From contig REGP01000002.1 in assembly GCA_004134995.1 (NCBI GenBank), positions 744,001 through 808,000 on the forward strand: DNA of 64,000 bases, written 5' to 3'. Below the pieces are notes generated by a model. It worked only from the letters and a program-made list of their open reading frames with translations. It ran no database searches and was not told the origin of the DNA. This DNA is from Oxalobacteraceae bacterium CAVE-383 (GTDB lineage: Bacteria > Pseudomonadota > Gammaproteobacteria > Burkholderiales > Burkholderiaceae_D). Position 1 is the stretch's first letter. Every line of letters begins with the position of its first letter. The position numbers and the translations under genes were made by a program. Shown piece after piece: positions 45,318-56,252 of this stretch.

Positions 45318-45346
45318 TTCCATCGGAAGTGCTGTTCTGGTACAAT
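45318..45346 (+). promoter_or_regulatory. Probable sigma-70 promoter of rpsU
   Basis: TTCCAT at 45318-45323 and TACAAT at 45341-45346 are separated by 17 bases, about 35 bases before the rpsU start. The -10 is good and the -35 is weak. Confidence 0.45.
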
Positions 45347-45380
45347 CGCGCCTTTCCCAATTAACTAACCGGTTCGATAC

Positions 45381-45593
45381 ATGACCACAATCCGCCTTAA
45401 AGAAAACGAGCCGTTCGAAGTCGCCATGCGTCGCTTCAAGCGCACCATTGAAAAAACAGGTCTGTTGACTGATTTGCGCGCGCGCGAGTTTTACGAAAAG
45501 CCGACTGCGGAACGTAAGCGTAAACTGGCTGCTGCCGTAAAGCGCCACTACAAGCGTATTCGTAGCCAGCAATTGCCTAAGAAGCTGTACTAA
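45381..45593 (+). CDS. rpsU: 30S ribosomal protein S21
   Basis: A 70-residue protein starting [20 protein letters not shown] and ending [13 protein letters not shown], full length for bS21. It helps the 30S subunit bind the mRNA start region. It opens the macromolecular-synthesis cluster rpsU-yqeY-dnaG-rpoD, and the terminator that follows probably reduces flow into the downstream genes. Confidence 0.98.
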   Translation: MTTIRLKENEPFEVAMRRFKRTIEKTGLLTDLRAREFYEKPTAERKRKLAAAVKRHYKRIRSQQLPKKLY

Positions 45594-45618
45594 GCACGTC
45601 GTACTGTTTCAGGTATCT

Positions 45619-45652
45619 AACCCGCTCCGGTGTAGGTCCGCAGCGGGTTTTG
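45619..45652 (+). terminator. Terminator/attenuator after rpsU
   Basis: The arms aacccgct (45619-45626) and agcgggtt (45642-45649) form an 8-bp stem followed by tttt interrupted by gacg. Placement between rpsU and yqeY-dnaG fits the attenuation seen in this operon type. Confidence 0.7.
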
Positions 45653-45705
45653 ACGTTTTAGCGTCCATTTTTCATGCGTCACGCATAAATACCCCGGAGA
45701 TTGCA

Positions 45706-46155
45706 ATGGGCTTGAAAGAACAGATTACCGAAGACATGAAGGCCGCCATGCGCGCCAAGGAAACCGCGAAGCTGGGCACCATCCGCCTGCTGACCGCGGC
45801 CATCAAGCAAAAAGAAGTCGACGAACGGATCGAAGTCAACGATACGCAGGTTCTGGCGATCATCGAAAAGATGATCAAACAGCGCAAGGACTCCATCAGC
45901 CAGTTCGAAGCGGGCGGCCGGCAGGACCTGGCCGACATTGAAAAGGCTGAGCTGAGCATTCTGTCGGCGTATATGCCGGCCGGCCTGACGGAAGCCGAAA
46001 TCAAGGCGGAAGTCGCCGCGGCGGTTGCCGCCAGCGGCGCCGCCGGCCCGCAGGACATGGGCAAGGTCATGGGCATCGTCAAGCCGAAACTGGCCGGCCG
46101 CGCCGACATGACGCTCGTATCCGCATTGGTGAAAGCGGCGTTGGCGCCGGCCTGA
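45706..46155 (+). CDS. yqeY: GatB/YqeY-domain protein
   Basis: A 149-residue protein covering a single YqeY domain: MGLKEQITEDMKAAMRAKET, then LGTIRLLTAAIKQKEVDERI, EKMIKQRKDSISQFEAGGR, ILSAYMPAGLTEAEI and the terminal DMGKVMGIVKPKLAGRADM. The domain resembles the tRNA-binding tail of amidotransferase subunit GatB. The free protein is conserved next to dnaG in many bacteria, with no proven role. It precedes dnaG by 17 bases. Confidence 0.95.
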   Translation: MGLKEQITEDMKAAMRAKETAKLGTIRLLTAAIKQKEVDERIEVNDTQVLAIIEKMIKQRKDSISQFEAGGRQDLADIEKAELSILSAYMPAGLTEAEIKAEVAAAVAASGAAGPQDMGKVMGIVKPKLAGRADMTLVSALVKAALAPA

Positions 46156-46172
46156 TCGCCGGTTCGCTGTCT

Positions 46173-47969
46173 GTGATTCCACAATCGTTCATCCAGGATC
46201 TGCTCAACCGCGTCGATATCGTCGACGTGGTGGGCAAATATGTGCAGTTGAAAAAGGGCGGCGCCAATTTCATGGGCCTGTGCCCGTTTCACAATGAAAA
46301 ATCCCCCAGTTTCACCGTCAGTCCGACCAAGCAGTTCTATCACTGCTTCGGCTGCGGCGCGCACGGCACCGCAATCGGCTTCCTGATCGAATATTCGGGG
46401 CTGGGGTTTGTCGAAGCGGTCAAGGATCTGGCGCAGAACGTCGGCATGGTCGTGCCGGAAGCGGACGACAGGTTGCCGCCGGCGCAGCGGGCCGAAAACC
46501 AGGCGAAAACGCTGGCCTTGTCCGAGGCCATGACCCGCGCCTGCGATTTCTACCGGCATCAATTGCGCGGCGCGCAGCATGCCGTGGCCTATCTGAAAGG
46601 CCGCGGCCTGACCGGCGAAGTCGCGGCGCGCTTCGGCCTGGGTTATTCGCTCGACGAATGGGACGCCCTGCGGCAGGTTTTTCCGGACTACGAAGCCGGC
46701 GCCCTGGTCGAAGCCGGCCTGGTGATCGACAAGAGCGATGACGAAGGCGCCAACCGCAAGCGTTACGACCGTTTTCGTCACCGCATCATGTTTCCGATCA
46801 GAAACACAAAGGGCCAGGTGATCGGCTTCGGCGGCCGCGTCATGGATGGCGGCGAACCCAAGTATCTGAATTCGCCGGAAACCCCGCTGTTCCAGAAGGG
46901 CAGCGAGCTGTACGGCCTGTTCGAGGCCCGCCAGGCCATCCGCGAAGCCGGTTATGTGCTGGTCACGGAAGGCTATATGGACGTGATCGGCCTCGCGCAA
47001 CTCGGTTTTCCGCAGGCAGTGGCCACGCTCGGCACCGCGTGCACGCCGATCCATGTGCAAAAGCTGCTGCGCCAGACCGATCATGTGATTTTCAGTTTCG
47101 ACGGCGACAGAGCCGGGCGCAAGGCGGCGCGACGGGCCTTGGACGCTTGCCTGATCCATGCGACCGACAATAAAACCATCAAATTTTTGTTCTTGCCCGT
47201 GGAACACGATCCGGACAGTTATGTCAGGGAATATGGGGCCGAAGCCTTTGAGCGCCAGATCGCCGACGCCATGCCGTTCTCCCAGTTTTTACTGAAAGAG
47301 GCGGCCGCCGATTACGATCTGAATACGCCGGAGGGCCGGGCGCGGGCGCAATTCGACGCCAAGCCGCTGCTCCAGGCGATGCCGTCGTCCTCGCTGCGGC
47401 TGCAGATCGTGCGCAGCCTGGCGAACATGACCCAATCCACGGTCGAGGAAATCGAAGGCCTGTTCGAACTGGCCAGCCCGGTGGCGCGCCACCGGCCCGC
47501 GCCGCCCCGCGGCAAGCGCACGCCGCCGGTCGGCCTCGGACGGCAGATATTGCGCCTGCTGGTGGCGCATCCCTCGCTGGCGGCGGATCTCGACCAGAAT
47601 GCAATGGATGCGTTTGCCGAATGCGCCCCTGATCATGCCGAAATGCTGGGCCAACTGGTGGCGGCCGGCCGCGTGATGGGCGAAAACGCCAATTTCGCGG
47701 CGCTGGCCGAGCATTTGCGCGAAGCCGGCCCCGATTTTGAGCCCATGATCGCCGAAATTGCCGCCGAATCGGAGTCCGAAGCCGACACCGCCCGGCTGGC
47801 ATTGTCCGACGCCATCCGCAAAATGCGGATGCAGGCCCTGACGGAAGAGCTGAATCGGCTGATCGGCGGCGGATTGACTGACGACGCCGCAAAAATGCGC
47901 TATCGCGACCTGACCTTGCAGCAGGAACAGCTGCGCCGGCAGGCCCTGGCCGAAGCCGGACAGCGCTGA
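46173..47969 (+). CDS. dnaG: DNA primase
   Basis: A 598-residue primase making RNA primers for replication. The start is a GTG at 46173 giving VIPQSFIQDLLNRVDIVDVV-type N-terminus. The zinc finger is LCPFHNEKSPSF...YHCFGCGAHG (Cys-His-Cys-Cys, about 40-64). The catalytic core and TOPRIM domain have VIGFGGRVMDGGEPKYLNSPE, VLVTEGYMDVIGLAQLGF and VIFSFDGDRAGRKAARRAL (acidic metal site). The C-terminal helicase-binding domain is Ala/Glu-rich helical. GTG and a weak ribosome site may keep synthesis low, as known for this operon. Confidence 0.97.
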   Translation: MIPQSFIQDLLNRVDIVDVVGKYVQLKKGGANFMGLCPFHNEKSPSFTVSPTKQFYHCFGCGAHGTAIGFLIEYSGLGFVEAVKDLAQNVGMVVPEADDRLPPAQRAENQAKTLALSEAMTRACDFYRHQLRGAQHAVAYLKGRGLTGEVAARFGLGYSLDEWDALRQVFPDYEAGALVEAGLVIDKSDDEGANRKRYDRFRHRIMFPIRNTKGQVIGFGGRVMDGGEPKYLNSPETPLFQKGSELYGLFEARQAIREAGYVLVTEGYMDVIGLAQLGFPQAVATLGTACTPIHVQKLLRQTDHVIFSFDGDRAGRKAARRALDACLIHATDNKTIKFLFLPVEHDPDSYVREYGAEAFERQIADAMPFSQFLLKEAAADYDLNTPEGRARAQFDAKPLLQAMPSSSLRLQIVRSLANMTQSTVEEIEGLFELASPVARHRPAPPRGKRTPPVGLGRQILRLLVAHPSLAADLDQNAMDAFAECAPDHAEMLGQLVAAGRVMGENANFAALAEHLREAGPDFEPMIAEIAAESESEADTARLALSDAIRKMRMQALTEELNRLIGGGLTDDAAKMRYRDLTLQQEQLRRQALAEAGQR

Positions 47970-48337
47970 TACGGGGCAATTTGGGACAAATCGATTGGAA
48001 TGATATTTGCTAACCTCGAATGCGCCGGGAAAACCCGGTATTGCCGGCGGGGTTATATGCACACTTTTGGGCCGTCTTGAGATGGGGATAAGTGTCTCCA
48101 TATGCTATACTCGAAAGCTTTCATTCTGAATAACGGCATTGTTTTTAAACGAACAATGCTTAACTACGAGAGACGATAGAGAGATCGGGACAGTTCGGGC
48201 AATTCCATCGAATTGCCTTCGAAAGACGATCAAGATGTTGCGCAGGCAACCCAGTTTAGTCAGTGCCAAGGGTTGTGGAATCAGCTTGTGCGCAATGAGT
48301 GCGAATAGCTTTTGCTTTGATTCTATGGCGAGTGGAA
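47970..48337 (+). promoter_or_regulatory. dnaG-rpoD intergenic region with likely rpoD promoter
   Basis: This 368-base gap contains TTGAGA at 48077-48082 and TATGCT at 48101-48106, 18 bases apart, with TATACT overlapping at 48106-48111. This is a plausible sigma-70 promoter about 230 bases before rpoD, leaving a long leader. A small hairpin (ccggg-aaaa-cccgg) near 48024 lacks a T-run. No RNA gene is recognised. Confidence 0.45.
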
Positions 48338-50959
<2,622 letters not shown>

Positions 50960-50961
50960 TC

Positions 50962-51005
50962 AATTGCCGGGAAAGCAGGCCGAAACAGGCCTGCTCCCGG
51001 CAATT
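50962..51005 (+). terminator. Rho-independent terminator after rpoD
   Basis: The arms aattgccggga and tcccggcaatt enclose an inner gcaggcc/ggcctgc stem with loop gaaaca, followed by tttt. It is immediately downstream of the rpoD stop. Confidence 0.88.
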
Positions 51006-51036
51006 TTCCATCTGTTTCCATTCGCTTCAAGTTAGA

Positions 51037-51115
<79 letters not shown>

Positions 51116-51123
51116 TTAAAATC

Positions 51124-51155
51124 AAAAGGGTTACGTGAATACGTAACCCTTTTTT
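51124..51155 (+). terminator. tRNA-Ile2 terminator (island copy)
   Basis: The arms aaagggttacgt (51125-51136) and acgtaacccttt (51141-51152) form a 12-bp stem with loop gaat and a T-tail. It resembles the terminator at 56253-56284 but differs in sequence, as expected for an island-borne copy. Confidence 0.88.
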
Positions 51156-51173
51156 CATATATTTGATACGTCT

Positions 51174-51191
51174 CGGTACAATTTCGGTACA
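51174..51191. repeat. CGGTACA direct repeat pair, left end
   Basis: CGGTACA at 51174-51180 and 51185-51191, start-to-start 11 bases, about 60 bases inside the left end of the island. The same pair with the same spacing occurs near the right end. Possible integrase arm-binding sites. Confidence 0.6.
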
Positions 51192-51221
51192 GTAAGCGCA
51201 AATTGATGTACTGGAGACCTT

Positions 51222-51350
51222 GTGGCAACTATCGTTAAAACGCCTTCCGGAACTTGGAAAGCCGTGATCAGAAAAGCTGGATGGCCGACTACTATTAAGA
51301 CCTTCAGACTGAAAAAAAGATGCGGATGACTGGTCCGTAAAATACTGTGC
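51222..51350 (+). pseudogene. Tyrosine integrase remnant (N-terminal arm-binding domain)
   Basis: A GTG at 51222, with ctggaga upstream, opens VATIVKTPSGTWKAVIRKAG then WPTTIKTFRLKK. This is the usual N-terminal arm-binding start of tRNA-targeting phage/island integrases. At a run of seven A (51313-51319) the frame shifts: removing one A restores K-K-D-A-D-D-W-S-V-K, the expected continuation. Homology then stops within a few residues and the remaining 300 or so residues, including the catalytic domain, are absent. So both a frameshift and a deletion have killed it. It lies beside the tRNA, the normal place for such an integrase. Confidence 0.75.
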
Positions 51351-51510
51351 CAAAGGTTTCCACCTTTGAGACCGATTGAATTCCGGATGTGCGAGTTTTA
51401 ACCCGCAATTGCTATGTTTCAAATGCGACTTTATTTTTGGAACGATTAGATCAAGCTACGATCAATCATAAACATCAAAAATTGTATCTTTATAGTAATA
51501 ATCAACTAAA

Positions 51511-51532
51511 TATCAATGATTTTTTATTGATA
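51511..51532. promoter_or_regulatory. Palindrome upstream of island operon, candidate operator
   Basis: TATCAAT at 51511-51517 and ATTGATA at 51526-51532 form a perfect 7-bp inverted repeat with 8 bases between, 46 bases before the first gene. GATAAT overlaps its right arm and could be a -10. The first gene encodes a winged-helix-like segment, so autoregulation is plausible but untested. Confidence 0.45.
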
Positions 51533-51578
51533 ATGTAGGGGATGTAGACTATTCTGGGCACTAAGTCGAGGAGGACGT

Positions 51579-52217
51579 ATGAAATATCTGGAAACTTTAA
51601 GTAAGGACATGACCGCATTCAACGATATCGGAGCTGGGGTTGCGCTTGATCTCGTGCAGCAAATTGAGGAGGCAATCTCGAATACATCGAAATTAGATTT
51701 AGAGCTGCTAGATATATCTCTTCAAACATTGCTTCAAAAAATGCAAGCAATAAATCCAGAAGTAATTTCGTTAATGGCTGAGCAAGGATCTGCTCCCTCA
51801 GATGCTTATGTATTTGGTCAATTTAATTTCGCGCACCTTTTGGTAGGACATGCGCTTGCTCACCGTGCGACTGATGACTATGTCGAGCTGCTGCAGGACG
51901 TTCGCTATAGTCCATATATAAAGGCGCTATTAAAAGAAGATCTGTCGGGAGTTGAGTTGGCAAGTAAGGTTTTTGAATGTGTGGAAACAGTTAGTCGAAA
52001 AATGAAAACGCTACGTGAAAGTGGTATTACCGAATTTCGTCGTGAGGGCACCAAATTGTTAAATTTTTTAACCCCTACAGCACGAGAGGCAATGGGTATC
52101 AAGGCAGGGACATTTGAGAAAGCGGAATTGGCTAAGCCGGTGAAAGAGACAGTCGAAGAATTAGATTTATTTTGGCGAGGTATTCCAGCATTTACTGTAC
52201 ATCGTTTGGCTGCATGA
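51579..52217 (+). CDS. Island operon gene 1: helical protein with winged-helix-like segment
   Basis: A 212-residue protein with a very strong ribosome site (gaggaggac). No family is recognised. Residues 1-100 are predicted helical and somewhat acidic. Residues about 108-172 (VRYSPYIKALLKEDLSGVEL, ASKVFECVETVSRKMKTLRE, SGITEFRREGTKLLNFLTP) look like a winged helix-turn-helix: a helix, a short recognition helix with ETVSRKMKTLRESGI, then a two-strand wing. Such a domain could bind the palindrome just upstream and repress the operon, or sense nucleic acid. The stop overlaps the ATPase start (ATGATGA), so the genes are translationally coupled. Confidence 0.65.
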   Translation: MKYLETLSKDMTAFNDIGAGVALDLVQQIEEAISNTSKLDLELLDISLQTLLQKMQAINPEVISLMAEQGSAPSDAYVFGQFNFAHLLVGHALAHRATDDYVELLQDVRYSPYIKALLKEDLSGVELASKVFECVETVSRKMKTLRESGITEFRREGTKLLNFLTPTAREAMGIKAGTFEKAELAKPVKETVEELDLFWRGIPAFTVHRLAA

Positions 52218-54484
52218 TGATTAAAAAGAACGGAAAGATAATTACCTTTTACTCATACAAAGGTGGTGTGGGGCGCACAATGGCGCTTGCGAACGTCGCT
52301 TTTCTAGCTGCGCAAAATAATCTTCGTGTTTTAGTTATGGATTGGGACTTAGAAGCTCCTGGACTTGGCTATTATTTCAGGGGGATGTTGGAAATACAGG
52401 ATTCCAAAGCGGTTAAAGAAGCTCCTGGCGTACTTAATATTTTGTGGGACTGGAACTGTTCATTTAGAAAATGTGGAAGCGAAAAAGAATTTGATAATCT
52501 CAAAAGCAGATTTAGTTCGGGATCGCCCTTTGAGAGCTGTCGTAGATCGTTACTACCTGAAACGCTGCTGCAGCGTGGGTGCTTAGATATTATTGGAGCG
52601 GGTAGTCAGCAAATCGAATGCGACGACACGAGATCATATGAGGAAGCATTGGCTCACTTTTCGTGGCCAAAATTTTATGATGAAACAGCCGGTGGTTTTG
52701 CGCTCAAAAGTTTAAGAACCTGGGCGAAAGACAATTATGACGTCATATTAATTGATAGCCGAACCGGCTTAGCAGACGTAGCTGGAATTTGCACGATGCA
52801 ATTGCCTGACATGGTCGCGCTATGCTTTATTCTCAACCGTCAAAACATCGACGGTGTCGCTCGAATTTCTGGGGTGATACGAGCAAATCGAAGTGACGAA
52901 GTCGAAATTAGAGCGATACCGATGCGAGTATCGCAAAAAAATACTCCGGAAGAAAGTGACGCAAGCTCAAGAGCCATTTCAGAGCTTACGAGGATAGGCG
53001 GATTTTCCCCAGATTCATTGTTAGAAGATTTTCGTATTTTGACCGTAAAAGCTTCCGACAGTATTCCTTTTTATGAAACATTGGCTCCCATAGTCGCTCA
53101 GCATCCGCGCTTGGATCCTCTGACTATGAACTATGCGCTGCTTGCGGAGGAGCTTTTGGGGCGGGCAATAGATTTACCTGATATTCCGCAAGATTTGCTT
53201 GATCATATCAGACGCCGCATTCAGCCAAAACATGCCACGATCGAATATCTTAAGTCACTGGAAACAGCGGATCCCTCCCGGGCAGCGGGTGAACTTCAGA
53301 GGCTAATTGAAAGTGCCCTTGATAGCGAAACAGAAGAAACTGGCCGATTGGATGACGAGTACCTCTCAGCACTAGTAGACGCATCATTTCAAATTGATGA
53401 GGTTGCGGAAGATCCTTTGCAAGAATTTAGTTTAAAAAATGCAACGCTTGATCTACTGAGAGGCCTTTCTCAAATTAGAGACGCAATTTTCTGGGGGCCA
53501 CAGCTAGTTGCTGCCATTGAAAAATATTTGGATGAGTCCCGATTTTATTTGGAGGTGGAAGAAGAGCTTGAACTGCTTGAGGAACTCGACGTACTTCTGG
53601 CAGAAAATTCAACATCATCATCAAAGTTGAAAAGAATTGCCTTTCGAAGGCGAACTGCGTGGTTATATCTAAATCATCAGAAGATCGAAGCTACGATGCA
53701 GACAGTGGGGGAGTTCCAAATCCTCCTGAAAGACTTACTCAAAGAAAGCTCTCGTTTGTCAATGGTGGCAATTGAAGACATTGCTGTAGCCGAAGCAGAT
53801 GCGTCTCTACTAACAGGAAAGGTACTTGCCACCAAGAAGTCGTATAAGGATGCGTATGAACAATTTAAATCTGGGTTGTCGAAGCTTGAAAGTATAAAAT
53901 CTTTATCAGCACGAAATGACGCTTCTCAAATGGGATTTCGGCTGCGTTACGCATTGGCCACGTTAGATTCGAAAACGATTTCGAGAGAAGAGGCCGCTAA
54001 CTATGCAATAGATGCGGTTAGAACTTCGGGAAGCTATGCGGGAGCGATTTTTAGTTTTAACGAATTGGCTTTAGTTATATTAAGTGTAAGTGATCCAGTA
54101 AATTATGCATTGGACTATGTAGAGGGCATATTACATTTGCAAAAAGTTAGGAGTGGTTCAAAGATTGAGCACTTTTACGGGCGTCAACCCACTATAGCTA
54201 GTCAGTTTCTTGAAACTGCGACAAAGCTTATCGAAATAATCGGCTCTGCGCATGACCCTCGTGCACCGTACCTTGTCAAAGGATTAGCTGTTGTCGCTGA
54301 CTCAATTTTAAAGAACTTAACGAGAAGACGACAAACTGTTGGGCGAATTAAAATGGACGAAATCACTACATCAAGAGAAAAATTGATTAAAGTACTTGTG
54401 CGTTTTGGGCTTTCCTTTGATGAGCTACCAGAATTGTCAGGAGAAGGTATTGCTACATCGCGCAGACTAAACTTAGATAAGTGA
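52214..54484 (+). CDS. Island operon gene 2: KGGVGRT (MinD/ParA-like) ATPase with helical C-terminus
   Basis: I start at 52214, where ATG overlaps the previous TGA; the second Met at 52217 is equally possible. The product is 756 residues. Residues 10-50 read IITFYSYKGGVGRTMALANV and VLVMDWDLEAPGL, a deviant Walker A with Arg-Thr and the matching A' motif; DVILIDSRTGLADVAGI (176-192) is the switch/Walker B strand. This KGGVGRT-DWDLEAPG type is seen in large predicted conflict or signalling ATPases rather than in plasmid partition. Residues about 330-750 are helical with TPR-like stretches (DAYEQFKSGLSKLESIKSL, NYALDYVEGILHLQ), suggesting a solenoid for binding partners. No transmembrane segment is visible. 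Confidence 0.8.
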   Translation: MMIKKNGKIITFYSYKGGVGRTMALANVAFLAAQNNLRVLVMDWDLEAPGLGYYFRGMLEIQDSKAVKEAPGVLNILWDWNCSFRKCGSEKEFDNLKSRFSSGSPFESCRRSLLPETLLQRGCLDIIGAGSQQIECDDTRSYEEALAHFSWPKFYDETAGGFALKSLRTWAKDNYDVILIDSRTGLADVAGICTMQLPDMVALCFILNRQNIDGVARISGVIRANRSDEVEIRAIPMRVSQKNTPEESDASSRAISELTRIGGFSPDSLLEDFRILTVKASDSIPFYETLAPIVAQHPRLDPLTMNYALLAEELLGRAIDLPDIPQDLLDHIRRRIQPKHATIEYLKSLETADPSRAAGELQRLIESALDSETEETGRLDDEYLSALVDASFQIDEVAEDPLQEFSLKNATLDLLRGLSQIRDAIFWGPQLVAAIEKYLDESRFYLEVEEELELLEELDVLLAENSTSSSKLKRIAFRRRTAWLYLNHQKIEATMQTVGEFQILLKDLLKESSRLSMVAIEDIAVAEADASLLTGKVLATKKSYKDAYEQFKSGLSKLESIKSLSARNDASQMGFRLRYALATLDSKTISREEAANYAIDAVRTSGSYAGAIFSFNELALVILSVSDPVNYALDYVEGILHLQKVRSGSKIEHFYGRQPTIASQFLETATKLIEIIGSAHDPRAPYLVKGLAVVADSILKNLTRRRQTVGRIKMDEITTSREKLIKVLVRFGLSFDELPELSGEGIATSRRLNLDK

Positions 54485-54491
54485 CCCGCTG

Positions 54492-55955
54492 ATGGACTAT
54501 TTGGCTCAAGTAACTTCTCCAGCAACGATCTTTTTAGAATTGTGGAAGATAATACAAGAAATCACTACAAGTAATTTAACTAATGCAACACCTCCCCAAG
54601 AAGCTTTTTCAAGAAGTGTAAAAAAAATACTTGAATTGGACGATGCAGTTACTGCGTATGATAATTTGAGGTCAGTCCTTCTTTCAATCCAAAAGCTTCG
54701 ACTAGTGAGCGAACGAAATGGCCAGATCATCGCAGTAATGCAGTGCATTGATGAAATATTTTTACGAATTCATCCAAGATCAGTCACTTTATCAAGTTCC
54801 GTTGCTCGTCGGCCTAATATCCCCGAATGGTTAAAATTACATCGATCGCGCAGATTTGACCGTGGATTTTACGAAGAGATTGATGGGTTTCGCCTGATTC
54901 CCCGTGGCCCTTTAATGCGCCACGAAAGACACGCTTTAGATTCAGGTGGCACAAATCTTCCAGATTGCTTTTCCGCAGTTGGAGTTTCTTCTTCGATTAT
55001 GGAACACTCAGGGCAAAAAATTACCGTCATACAAAAAGTAGTGGGGACAGATCAGTTAAGAGGAGTGACTTTAGGTTCTCAAACTGGAAAAGAATTAATT
55101 TTATTCGTTCCCGTCGCCGAGGATAGTGGAGATATAGAAATTTCACATCAAGTCAGAAATAAAAAAGACTTTCTGACCTTTGATCTAAATAAATCAGTAA
55201 ATGTGGTTGATAGAATGGTTGGTGCAATTCAAAAGGTCGAGGTAATCGACATTGCGATTGCTCCTGAATTTACCATTTCTGAAGAGAATGCTGACAATTT
55301 TGCTACAAGGCTTGCATCCATTAAAACAAACAAACCAAGAATTACTGTTTGTGGTTCCGGAAATACGACCGGTAAGCAAGACGGTTTGCCATTGAATGAA
55401 GCTAGGGTGATAAATGCTTCCGGCCACACCTTATGGAGGCAACAGAAGATACTGCAATCTGGACTAAGTGTAGAGTTGGCAAAAAAATTAAAAATTTTTG
55501 GAACGTCTGGATTTGCATTCGAAGATAACGCTTCGGCGACACAAATTAATATAGTTGACATCGAGGGTTTAGGAAGATGCGCGATTTTAATATGTCAGGA
55601 TCTAAAAACTAATCCCCTAGCCTTTAATTTGGTAACTCAGTTTCAGCCCGATTGGATTTTTGTCCCAATATTGGACAGTGGGGCAGATATTGGAAGGTGG
55701 GCTCACACCGATTGTGTTGAGTTAAGCAAAAAATCTAAATCTAGATTTTTGATAGCATGCAGCATGAGTTTCGGCCTCAGGCTTGATCCAAGTTCTTCTC
55801 CTGTATTTGGGCTTGGTATGGGGCCTTATGACGATGGAGGAAAAGGTCTGGGCAGGCTAGTTAAGCCAGTTTTTGCAAATAAATTCAATGCGCCTGACGC
55901 AACAATTAAATGGGGCGATGGAACATGGCAACAAACAACTATTACCGCGATCTAG
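54492..55955 (+). CDS. Island operon gene 3: nitrilase-fold hydrolase with large N-terminal region
   Basis: A 487-residue protein starting 7 bases after the ATPase stop. The C-terminal half has the order of the carbon-nitrogen hydrolase superfamily: VEVIDIAIAPEFTISEEN (Glu259), NASGHTLWRQQKILQSG (Lys319) and LGRCAILICQDLKTNPLAFN (Cys368), followed by FQPDWIFVPILDSG. This keeps the catalytic Glu-Lys-Cys triad, so the enzyme may cleave an amide or nitrile or make an acyl transfer. The N-terminal 240 residues match nothing I know; they are helical to about 110, then mixed. Fusion of an unknown region to a nitrilase core, in an operon with a KGGVGRT ATPase, is unusual. Confidence 0.7.
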   Translation: MDYLAQVTSPATIFLELWKIIQEITTSNLTNATPPQEAFSRSVKKILELDDAVTAYDNLRSVLLSIQKLRLVSERNGQIIAVMQCIDEIFLRIHPRSVTLSSSVARRPNIPEWLKLHRSRRFDRGFYEEIDGFRLIPRGPLMRHERHALDSGGTNLPDCFSAVGVSSSIMEHSGQKITVIQKVVGTDQLRGVTLGSQTGKELILFVPVAEDSGDIEISHQVRNKKDFLTFDLNKSVNVVDRMVGAIQKVEVIDIAIAPEFTISEENADNFATRLASIKTNKPRITVCGSGNTTGKQDGLPLNEARVINASGHTLWRQQKILQSGLSVELAKKLKIFGTSGFAFEDNASATQINIVDIEGLGRCAILICQDLKTNPLAFNLVTQFQPDWIFVPILDSGADIGRWAHTDCVELSKKSKSRFLIACSMSFGLRLDPSSSPVFGLGMGPYDDGGKGLGRLVKPVFANKFNAPDATIKWGDGTWQQTTITAI

Positions 55956-56059
55956 TCCGGATTTATCGGCCCCTTATGGAGTCAAGATAACTGCTCAAAA
56001 TCCCCGCGCCCTCGAGAATTCGGAAAGAATTTCTTTGAGCTGTACTTATATTAGCGATG

Positions 56060-56077
56060 CGGTACAACGTCGGTACA
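56060..56077. repeat. CGGTACA direct repeat pair, right end
   Basis: CGGTACA at 56060-56066 and 56071-56077, again 11 bases start to start, about 125 bases inside the right end of the island. It mirrors the left pair at 51174-51191 in the same orientation. Confidence 0.6.
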
Positions 56078-56199
56078 CTCATTAAATACCTTCGTTTTGT
56101 TTAAATTGTGCTAACTTGTTGATTCGTAATATGATCTTGCCTTTATAACCCTGTGCTTACTTTCGCTAGATTGTCTTAGACACATGGTTTTACTAGGCA

Positions 56200-56244
56200 A
56201 CTCATAATCCGTTGGTGCCGTGTTCGACTCACGGGGGGCCACCA
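56200..56244 (+). repeat. tRNA-Ile2 3' fragment (right attachment site)
   Basis: A 45-base copy of the tRNA 3' part starting at the anticodon loop (actcataatcc...) and ending gccacca, with six instead of seven G in the G-run. It lacks the 5' half and cannot make a tRNA. Flanked by a terminator, it is probably the original chromosomal 3' end displaced by the island. Confidence 0.92.
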
Positions 56245-56252
56245 GCAATATC

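Noticed and set aside
48020..48050. Hairpin after dnaG as a terminator
   Set aside because: The short ccggg/cccgg stem is not followed by a T-run.
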